Part shown: one piece after another, positions 1 through 5,596 of the stretch
How the letters are laid out: each line of letters starts with the position of its first letter
Position numbering within the stretch: the first letter of the stretch is position 1
Source of the DNA: an uncultured Gammaproteobacteria bacterium
GTDB taxonomy: Bacteria > Pseudomonadota > Gammaproteobacteria > Pseudomonadales > UBA5518
Direction of reading: 5' to 3'
Length of the DNA: 6,824 nucleotides
Assembly (NCBI GenBank): GCA_903921135.1
Contig: CAIXOY010000202.1
Location: 1-6,824 of the forward strand
Position numbers and translations under genes: made by a program
The notes under the pieces: model-generated
Seen by the model: only the letters and a program-made list of their open reading frames with translations
What the model was told of the DNA's origin: nothing
The model's database searches: none

Positions 1-1
1 C

Positions 2-1255
2 GCCCTGCGGGAGCGCCTCGCCGCTCTGGGAATACCGCTCCACGTCATTCATGCCCCGCGCTTTGCAGACGCTGCAACCGCTGTGCTGCAACTCGCCCGG
101 GACATTTCTGCAGAGCGCGTGTTGGCAACGGCCGAATATGGTGCCGACGAAATCGCACGGGATGCACGGGTGTCCGGGGCCCTGGCCGGCGCAGGCATCG
201 GCTGGCGCCTGATGCACGATGCCTGCGTGCTGGCACCGGGCACGGTACGGACCCGCGAGGCGGCACCCTTCAAGGTCTACTCACCGTTCCGGCGCGCCTG
301 GCTTGAGCAGGTGCGCGGAGAGGCGCTGGGCTGCGTACCTGCACCAGCCGCACGGACGCCGGTGACGCCACCTGAACTGCCTGCATGGCGTCCGCCAGAG
401 GCCGATCTGGACGCGTCGTGGTGGCCTACCGGCGAAGACGCCGCGCACGCGCGCCTGCATGCCTTCTGCGAGGGCGGCCTTCACGCCTATCACAGCGCCC
501 GCGACATACCCGCACTTGACGGAACCTCGCGGCTTTCCCCGTATCTGGCGACGGGCGTGATTTCGGTGCGTCGCTGTCTGCAGGCGGCACTCGTGGCCAA
601 CAATGGCGAATGGGACAGCGGCAGCCGCGGCGCACAGACATGGATCAACGAACTCATATGGCGGGAGTTCTACGCCCACATCCTGCAGGCCTTCCCCGCC
701 GTTAGCCGCGACCGCCCCTTCCGCCCCGAAACCGAACACGTGCCCTGGCGCACGCACGCGGACGATTTCGCGCGGTGGAAAGCCGGCACCACGGGCTTTC
801 CGCTGGTTGATGCCGCCATGCGCCAGTTGCTGGCCACGGGCTGGATGCACAACCGTGTGCGCATGCTCACCGGCATGTTCCTCTCGAAGCATCTGCTGAT
901 CGACTGGCGGCGCGGCGAGGAGTGGTTCATGGAGCAACTGGTGGACGGGGAACTCGCCGCGAACAACGGCGGATGGCAGTGGTCGGCCTCCACGGGCACC
1001 GATGCGGCGCCCTACTTCCGGATCCTCAGCCCGGAGCGTCAGGCCGAGCGCTTCGATGCAGACGGCGCCTTCGTGCGGCGCTACGTGCCCGAGATCGCGC
1101 ACTGCAGTACCAAGGCCCTGTTGAAGCCCGGTCACCCCGAACTGCTCGCGGCGGGTTACCCCGCACCGATGCTGGACACACGCGCCGCACGGGAGCGCGT
1201 GATGCAGGCATTCCGCGCGGCAGGCCTCGCGGCCGCGGACGAGGGCGCCATATGA
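2..1255 (+). CDS. phrB: Deoxyribodipyrimidine photolyase (CPD class I), 5' end cut off by the window
   Basis: Light-driven flavoprotein that splits cyclobutane pyrimidine dimers in UV-damaged DNA. The frame is open from base 2 and gives 417 residues; by comparison with the E. coli enzyme about 60 N-terminal residues (first part of the antenna-binding Rossmann domain) lie outside the window, so the true start is not visible. FAD/DNA-domain signatures are intact: SRLSPYLATGVIS, WINELIWREFY (substrate-site Trp codons at 641 and 659, Glu at 650), FPLVDAAMRQL, GWMHNRVRM and AANNGGWQWSASTGTDAAP. The three tryptophans of the electron-transfer chain are at codons 776 (ARWKAG), 905 (LIDWRRGE) and 974 (NGGWQW). 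The Asn-Asn-Gly-Gly stretch before the last Trp is typical of true photolyases rather than plant or animal cryptochromes. The stop overlaps the next start by ATGA, so it heads a coupled operon. Family assignment is very sure; the antenna chromophore cannot be judged. Confidence 0.97.
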   Translation, partial: ALRERLAALGIPLHVIHAPRFADAATAVLQLARDISAERVLATAEYGADEIARDARVSGALAGAGIGWRLMHDACVLAPGTVRTREAAPFKVYSPFRRAWLEQVRGEALGCVPAPAARTPVTPPELPAWRPPEADLDASWWPTGEDAAHARLHAFCEGGLHAYHSARDIPALDGTSRLSPYLATGVISVRRCLQAALVANNGEWDSGSRGAQTWINELIWREFYAHILQAFPAVSRDRPFRPETEHVPWRTHADDFARWKAGTTGFPLVDAAMRQLLATGWMHNRVRMLTGMFLSKHLLIDWRRGEEWFMEQLVDGELAANNGGWQWSASTGTDAAPYFRILSPERQAERFDADGAFVRRYVPEIAHCSTKALLKPGHPELLAAGYPAPMLDTRAARERVMQAFRAAGLAAADEGAI

Positions 1256-1764
1256 GCCCCGCCGTTCGGGATTATCTGGTGTTCCAGTGCGGATGGGCCG
1301 CCTGCGTGGCATTCGGCAACCGCGGCGCGTTGCTGGCCCTTCTGGTCTTCGTGCCGCTGCAGGCGCTGTGGCCCGCGCGGCGGCGCACACGCGAGTGGCT
1401 GCTGGTGTCGGGCTTCAGCATTGCAGGCGTCGCCATGGATACCGGCTGGCAAGCGATCGGCCTGTTGAGCTTCACGGGGCAACTCGTGCTCGGGATTCCG
1501 CTCTGGCTGGTCGTGCTCTGGCTGCTGTTCTCGGGAACGCTCTTCCACTCGCTTGCATTCCTGCAGCAGCGTCTGCTGCTCGCGGCCATACTGGGCGCGG
1601 CGGCCGGACCCTTGAGCTATCTGGCGGGCATGCGCCTGGGTGCGGCGACCAGCACGCACGATGCATGGACCGTGGCGTTGGCGATGGCACCTGCGTGGGC
1701 GCTGTTGCTTCCTGCTCTTGCGTACGCCGCACGCCCTCCCACTCCCGGAGACACCACGACATGA
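1252..1764 (+). CDS. DUF2878 family integral membrane protein
   Basis: A 170-residue, very hydrophobic protein with about five to six membrane segments (roughly residues 8-22, 24-40, 48-64, 79-97, 105-126 and 139-160), separated by a basic loop PARRRTRE at 41-48. The pattern fits DUF2878: a GVAMDTGW motif near 59-66 (small residues, Asp, then Trp), PLWLVVLW at 83-90, a FHSLAF motif, and the GPLSYLAGMRLGAA signature at 119-132. Length is usual for the family. The biochemical function is unknown; DUF2878 genes are often found beside photolyase and lipid-modification genes in Proteobacteria, which suggests an envelope role under light or oxidative stress (inference). The ATG at 1252 is chosen because it overlaps the photolyase stop as ATGA and has a GAGGG ribosome-binding site at 1241-1245. 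The same frame runs open further upstream, but only as a shadow of the photolyase gene. Confidence 0.9.
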   Translation: MSPAVRDYLVFQCGWAACVAFGNRGALLALLVFVPLQALWPARRRTREWLLVSGFSIAGVAMDTGWQAIGLLSFTGQLVLGIPLWLVVLWLLFSGTLFHSLAFLQQRLLLAAILGAAAGPLSYLAGMRLGAATSTHDAWTVALAMAPAWALLLPALAYAARPPTPGDTTT

Positions 1765-2522
1765 GCAAGCAGGGACCGATCCGCGTTTTCCTCGCAGCTC
1801 TTGTGAGTTGCATTCCCCTGCTCACAGTTGCGAGCCCGTTGCGCATCGAGGGCATCGCGCGCAGTGCCGCCGGGCAGGAGGTGTACCGCGAGACGCACGA
1901 CTTCGACGGCAAGGCGCATCGCATTCTGTACCACGACCCCGCAGGCGCGCTGATCGCAGAAAAACAGCTCGACTACAGCTGCAGCGATTCGGCCCCCGAC
2001 TGGCAGCAGCATGACCTGCGCAACGGCATGCGTGTGGGCGGGCACTGGCGCGGAAGCGAGTATGTGCTGGAACACGATGGTCGCAGCGGCAGCGTCTCGC
2101 CCGGGCGCACACTGGTGGCCAGTTCAGGCTTCGATCACTTCGTACGCGATCACTGGGTGGAACTCGCCAGCGGCGAGACGCGGGAGTTCGACTTCGCGCT
2201 TCCGGCCCGCTTGAGCACCATCGGCATGCGCATCCAAAAGACACAGGGCATACCCGGAGAGAGCAGCATCACCGAGTGGTTCAGTGTCGAACCCTCCTCC
2301 GGCATCTTCCGCCTCTTCGCCGGCAAGATCCTGCTGGGCTATGACGAGGCGCGAGGGCTGCAGTTCTATCGTGGGCCCTCGAACATCGGCGACGCCGAAG
2401 GGCGTGACGTGGAGGTCGAAATCCGGTACCAGCGCGTTCAGGGCGAGGCCGACCTGCCTGAACTGCCGCTCGCCCGTACACGCGGCGCCCCGCAAAGTCA
2501 CTGCCCCGGGAGTGACGCATGA
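1761..2522 (+). CDS. Exported protein of unknown function (photolyase operon)
   Basis: A 253-residue protein that I do not recognise as a named family. The N terminus (MSKQGPIR, then a hydrophobic run at residues 9-24) is a Sec signal peptide. Cleavage could follow TVA near residue 25, giving a soluble periplasmic protein. A lipobox-like LVSC at 14-17 could instead give a lipoprotein, but the hydrophobic core before Cys17 is short and hydrophobic residues continue after it, so signal peptidase I looks likelier. The mature part has alternating polar and aromatic short stretches (EVYRETHDFDG, HWRGSEYVLEHDG, DHFVRDHWVEL, FRLFAGKILLGY), suggesting an all-beta fold, and ends in a disordered-looking tail. 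No catalytic motif is evident. The start overlaps the DUF2878 stop (ATGA) and has GGAG at 1747-1750. Its position between a membrane protein and a lipid-binding/SDR protein suggests a periplasmic partner in envelope lipid handling (inference only). Confidence 0.88.
   Translation: MSKQGPIRVFLAALVSCIPLLTVASPLRIEGIARSAAGQEVYRETHDFDGKAHRILYHDPAGALIAEKQLDYSCSDSAPDWQQHDLRNGMRVGGHWRGSEYVLEHDGRSGSVSPGRTLVASSGFDHFVRDHWVELASGETREFDFALPARLSTIGMRIQKTQGIPGESSITEWFSVEPSSGIFRLFAGKILLGYDEARGLQFYRGPSNIGDAEGRDVEVEIRYQRVQGEADLPELPLARTRGAPQSHCPGSDA
2508..2512 (+). promoter_or_regulatory. Strong ribosome-binding site for the SRPBCC-SDR gene
   Basis: GGGAG lies six bases before the ATG at 2519, inside the last codons of the preceding gene. 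It fixes the start at 2519, where the ATG overlaps the upstream TGA as ATGA, and is the best-placed Shine-Dalgarno match in the operon. Confidence 0.7.
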
Positions 2523-3964
2523 GCCGGGAAATCGTGCTCGACGAGACCATCTCCGTCCCGCGATCGCTGCGCGATTGCTTCGCCTATGTCGCGGATTTCG
2601 CGCACGTCGAAGAGTGGGATCCGGGGGTGCGCAGCGCCGAGCGCCTGACGCCGGGCCCGCCGCGCACGGGCAGCGAGTACCGCGTCGTCATGAAGGCGGG
2701 GTTCTCGCTCCATTACACGGTGGTGGAGTTCGAGCCACAGGTGCGTGTGCTGATGGATGTACGCTCGTCGGTATTCGATGCCCGCGAAGAGATTCTCTTC
2801 GATGCAACAGACGAGGGAACGCGCATCCGGTACATCGCGCGCTTCCGTCCGCGCGCGCTGCTGGGCATCGCCGCGCGCATGGCGCCGGGGATGATGGATG
2901 CCGTAGGCAAGAGCGCGATGAGAGGGCTGCGCCGCGCGCTGCAAGACGCCTACACCGCACCCTCGGATCCTTCGCGTCACGAGCGCTGCGACAGGCTCGT
3001 GCTGCCCGGCATGTTCGGCTTCACACGCTTTGGCTATCGCAAGGCGAAACGACGCTGGAAACCCGTGTCCGCACGCCTCGACGGCAGGCACATCGTGCTG
3101 ACCGGCGCGACCTCCGGAATAGGCTTGGCGGCGGCGCATACGCTGGCGGCAATGGGCGCCGATCTCACGCTGGCAGGACGCGACGGGAGCAAGCTCGCCG
3201 CGGTGGTTGATGCGGTGCGCTCCAGTTCGGGGAATGCCTCGGTGCGAGCTGAAACGGCTGACCTCGCGTTGATGGCAGATGTGAATGCCCTCGCCGATCG
3301 CCTGCTCTCGCAAGGCAGGCCGATCGCCGCATTGATCAACAATGCGGGCGCTCTGTTCAACCCCCGGCAGGAGACGGAGGAAGGCCTCGAGAAGAGCTTC
3401 GCCCTGTTGCTGCTCGGCCCTTTCATCCTGACGGAGCGTCTGCACCCGCTGCTCGCGCAGGCGGGATCTGCGCGCGTAGTGAATGTGCTCTCGGGCGGAA
3501 TGTACACCCAACGCCTCCGGGTGAGGGACCTGCAAAACACGCGGGGCACTTACTCCGGCTCCGCTGCCTACGCGCGCGCCAAACGCGGGCTGATGATCCT
3601 CACCGAGGAATGGGCCGCTCGCTGGCGTGCCGAAGGCATCGTGGTGAACGCCATGCACCCGGGATGGGCAGACACGCCGGGCGTCGAGAGTGCGTTGCCC
3701 GCGTTCAGGCGCCTGACGCGGCCGCTGCTGCGCAGCCCGGCCGAAGGCGCGGATACCGTTGTCTGGCTCGCTGCCGCAACCGAGGCCGCACAGGTGAGCG
3801 GCCTGTTCTGGCTCGACCGTGAACCCCACCCCAGCCACATCAGCGACAAAACCCGGGAGAGCGGCGAGGATCGCGCAGCCTTGTTGGCCGCGCTGGAGGG
3901 ATTCCTCACCGAAGGTCCTGTGCATCCGGACACCCAGCGCCGCGGCCGCAGGAGCAAAGGCTGA
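2519..3964 (+). CDS. SRPBCC domain fused to a DHRS12-like short-chain dehydrogenase
   Basis: A 481-residue cytosolic protein with two parts. Residues 1-145 look like an SRPBCC/polyketide-cyclase-type pocket (START-like hydrophobic ligand binding): ISVPRSLRDCFAYVADFAHV, EEWDP at 31-35, then alternating strands and a C-terminal helix. A basic linker (about 160-185, with GMFGFTRFGYRKAKRRW) leads to a classical SDR domain: cofactor motif TGATSGIG at 195-202, NNAG at 274-277, Ser325 in LSGGM, and Tyr351/Lys355 in YARAK. MHPGWADTPGV at 379-389 and SGGMYTQRL closely match human DHRS12 from memory; the DHRS12 N terminus also carries a similar GLREYTKSGY segment before the Rossmann fold. NAD(P)-dependent oxidoreduction of a lipid-like carbonyl or alcohol is likely, but the substrate is unknown. 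Oddity: the usual catalytic Asn in the FAxNxLG helix is Leu297 here. It is the last gene of the ATGA-coupled set. Fold assignment is sure for the SDR and good for SRPBCC. Confidence 0.93.
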   Translation: MSREIVLDETISVPRSLRDCFAYVADFAHVEEWDPGVRSAERLTPGPPRTGSEYRVVMKAGFSLHYTVVEFEPQVRVLMDVRSSVFDAREEILFDATDEGTRIRYIARFRPRALLGIAARMAPGMMDAVGKSAMRGLRRALQDAYTAPSDPSRHERCDRLVLPGMFGFTRFGYRKAKRRWKPVSARLDGRHIVLTGATSGIGLAAAHTLAAMGADLTLAGRDGSKLAAVVDAVRSSSGNASVRAETADLALMADVNALADRLLSQGRPIAALINNAGALFNPRQETEEGLEKSFALLLLGPFILTERLHPLLAQAGSARVVNVLSGGMYTQRLRVRDLQNTRGTYSGSAAYARAKRGLMILTEEWAARWRAEGIVVNAMHPGWADTPGVESALPAFRRLTRPLLRSPAEGADTVVWLAAATEAAQVSGLFWLDREPHPSHISDKTRESGEDRAALLAALEGFLTEGPVHPDTQRRGRRSKG

Positions 3965-3999
3965 GCACCCCGGCAACCACCAGGCGCGCAACCGATCTG

Positions 4000-4398
4000 G
4001 TGATGCTGTTCATCGAAGAGGCAGAGCGCGCACGGCCAGCGACACCAGCAGTCGTGCTGGAGCATCCTGACCATCTCCGGATCCAGGCCGAACCGGAAGG
4101 CCTGCGACAGTTGCTCGCCGAACTCATTCGCATCGGCATAGCTGCCGCGCTGCACCGTGCAGAGATCCGGCTCGAGCTTGGTGCCCGCCCTGGATGCAGT
4201 TTCCACCTGCGCGACAACGGCCACGGACAAGCTCACGATCTGGGCCACGCTGCGCGCGCCGCGGCACACATCGGCGCGACACTGTGGCAGGAGCACGAAG
4301 CGGGCTGGGGATGCACCGTCCGCGTACTGCTTGCGGGCTCTACGGCAGATGACGATGTCAGCGCCGGCCCCTACACTGGGCCGGTTTCACTGCGGTAG
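4000..4398 (+). CDS. Orphan GHKL/histidine-kinase-type ATPase-like protein, degenerate or remnant
   Basis: A 132-residue ORF with GC-ending codon use like its neighbours, lying 35 bases after the SDR stop. It reads like the C-terminal ATPase part of a sensor kinase: LRIQAEPEGLRQLLAELIRI (26-45) fits the segment leading into the N box, RLELGARPGCSFHLRDNGHG (57-76) fits the strand pair ending in the G1 box DxGxG, and ARAAAHIGATLW followed by GWGCTVRVLL (102-111) fits the last G-rich strand. Missing are a sensor, the phosphoacceptor-His dimerisation helices, and the N-box Asn (Ile/Gly occupy LIRIGIAAA). The G2 box is not clear. The start is uncertain: GTG at 4000 is the earliest ordinary start after the SDR stop, ATG at 4003 follows directly, and neither has a good Shine-Dalgarno site. 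Homology-like sequence may extend slightly upstream, so it may be a decayed kinase end rather than a working gene. If active, it would be a partner protein and not a self-phosphorylating kinase. Confidence 0.55.
   Translation: MMLFIEEAERARPATPAVVLEHPDHLRIQAEPEGLRQLLAELIRIGIAAALHRAEIRLELGARPGCSFHLRDNGHGQAHDLGHAARAAAHIGATLWQEHEAGWGCTVRVLLAGSTADDDVSAGPYTGPVSLR
4349..4377 (+). promoter_or_regulatory. Possible sigma70 promoter for nhaA
   Basis: ATGACG (4349-4354; four of six matches to TTGACA) and TACACT (4372-4377; four of six matches to TATAAT) are separated by exactly 17 bases. Transcription would start near 4384, about 20 bases before the nhaA ATG. A small inverted repeat TGAC-GAT-GTCA (4350-4360) covers the -35 element. 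The site lies inside the end of the upstream ORF. Weak matches in GC-rich DNA arise by chance, so this is a suggestion. Confidence 0.35.
4364..4384 (+). repeat. Perfect 7-bp GC-rich inverted repeat before nhaA
   Basis: CCGGCCC (4364-4370) and GGGCCGG (4378-4384) are exact reverse complements around a 7-base loop, CTACACT, and are followed by only TTT. As RNA this would be a stable hairpin at the end of the upstream transcript. The short T run makes it a poor intrinsic terminator, and the possible -10 element lies in its loop. It could separate the photolyase operon from nhaA or bind a regulator; nothing visible decides. Confidence 0.45.
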
Positions 4399-4405
4399 AT
4401 CCGGG

Positions 4406-5596
4406 ATGAATGCACTGCGCAAGCTGATCGCCTCCGAGTCGGGTGGAGGCATCCTGATGATGCTGGCCGGTGCGCTGGCGCTGATCCTCGCCAATTCCCC
4501 CCTGCAGGACGCCTATGGCGTTTTCTTCGGCATGGAGATGCAGGTACGGGTGCACGAACTGAACGTGCAGAAACCGTTGCTGCTCTGGATCAACGATGGC
4601 CTCATGGCGATCTTTTTCTTCACCGTCGGGCTGGAACTCAAGCGCGAGGTATTGGGCGGGGAACTCTCGAGCCCGCGCAAGATCGCCCTGCCCGCCTTCG
4701 CCGCGCTCGGCGGCATGGTGGTGCCGGCACTGGTCTACAGCGCATTGAACCAGGGCGACGCATTCGCCATGCGCGGCTGGGCCATCCCCACCGCCACCGA
4801 CATAGCATTCGCACTCGGCGTGATCACGCTTCTTGGCCGCAACGTCCCCACCACGCTGAAACTCTTCCTCGTGACCCTGGCCATCGTCGATGACATCGGC
4901 GCAATCATCATCATCGCCATGTTCTACACGGCCGACATAGCCCCGCTCTCGCTCGCCATCGCGGGAGCTTGCTGCGTGGTGCTGCTCGCGCTGAACCGCG
5001 CTGGCGTACGCACGGCAGCGCCCTATCTGCTGGTAGGTCTGGTGATGTGGTTATCGGTGCTGAAATCCGGCGTGCATGCAACGCTGGCTGGCGTGTTGCT
5101 GGCGATGTTCATCCCGCATCAGGGCGAGGGCGAGCACTCATTGCTGCGCAGCATGGAGCACGGACTGCACGGCACCGTTTCCTACGCGATCCTGCCTCTC
5201 TTCGCGCTCGCGAACTGCGGGGTCGGTGTGCTGGGCATGGGCTCCGAGGCCCTGCTGCACCCGGTACCGCTCGGTGTCGCGCTCGGCTTGCTGATCGGCA
5301 AGCCCGTGGGCGTTCTGCTCTTCAGCGGGATAGCCATCGCGCTCGGCATTGCGCGGTTGCCCGAGCGCAGCAATACGCTGATGTTCGTGGGTGTGGCCTG
5401 CCTCACCGGCATCGGCTTCACGATGAGCCTTTTCATCGGGTCGCTGGCCTTCGACACGGGCGCTCTGGGCTCAGGCGTGGACGAGCGCCTCGGCATCCTG
5501 CTCGGGTCTTTCGCCTCGGCGCTGCTGGGGGTCGTGCTGCTGCGCGCCGGTATCAGGCAGCAAGGCTTGCCTGCAGCAGCAGGTTCCGCGGACTGA
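4406..5596 (+). CDS. nhaA: Na+/H+ antiporter NhaA
   Basis: Inner-membrane antiporter that expels one Na+ (or Li+) in exchange for two H+, supporting pH and sodium homeostasis. The 396-residue product is close to the 388 of E. coli NhaA and is complete. Visible hallmarks: SGGGILMMLAGALALILANS in TM1; WINDGLMAIFF with Asp64, and GLELKRE with Glu77 and Glu81 (E. coli E78/E82, pH-sensor region); ATDIAFALG with Asp132 on the unwound TM4; LAIVDDIGAIIIIAMFY with the ion-binding pair Asp162-Asp163 (E. coli D163/D164); LKSGVHATLAG with His224 (E. coli H225); LIGKPVG with Lys299 (E. coli K300); and GIGFTMSLFI near the end. About 12 membrane segments are expected. ATG 4406 is chosen because it matches the family N terminus; its ribosome-binding site is weak. 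A promoter-like site lies just upstream, so it is probably transcribed apart from the photolyase genes. Its 3' end overlaps the opposite-strand methyltransferase gene by 44 bases. Confidence 0.97.
   Translation: MNALRKLIASESGGGILMMLAGALALILANSPLQDAYGVFFGMEMQVRVHELNVQKPLLLWINDGLMAIFFFTVGLELKREVLGGELSSPRKIALPAFAALGGMVVPALVYSALNQGDAFAMRGWAIPTATDIAFALGVITLLGRNVPTTLKLFLVTLAIVDDIGAIIIIAMFYTADIAPLSLAIAGACCVVLLALNRAGVRTAAPYLLVGLVMWLSVLKSGVHATLAGVLLAMFIPHQGEGEHSLLRSMEHGLHGTVSYAILPLFALANCGVGVLGMGSEALLHPVPLGVALGLLIGKPVGVLLFSGIAIALGIARLPERSNTLMFVGVACLTGIGFTMSLFIGSLAFDTGALGSGVDERLGILLGSFASALLGVVLLRAGIRQQGLPAAAGSAD

Noticed and set aside
1182..1199. 18-base sequence also present at 6032-6049 (GCGCCGCACGGGAGCGCG)
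   Set aside because: It lies in two unrelated genes in different reading contexts and has no flanking similarity; a chance match in GC-rich coding DNA is likelier than a mobile repeat.
281..1390. Long minus-strand open frame opposite the photolyase
   Set aside because: Its product is low in complexity and rich in Arg/Ala/Gly with no domain; it is the antisense shadow of a GC-rich gene whose plus strand encodes an unmistakable photolyase.
2498..3991. 497-codon minus-strand open frame opposite the SRPBCC-SDR gene
   Set aside because: It is as long as the real gene, but its translation shows no recognisable motif, while the plus strand carries full SDR signatures and a good ribosome-binding site.
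3568..4296. 242-codon minus-strand frame across the SDR end and the HATPase-like ORF
   Set aside because: No motifs, composition typical of antisense shadow; the plus strand has the DNGHG-containing frame and matching codon use.
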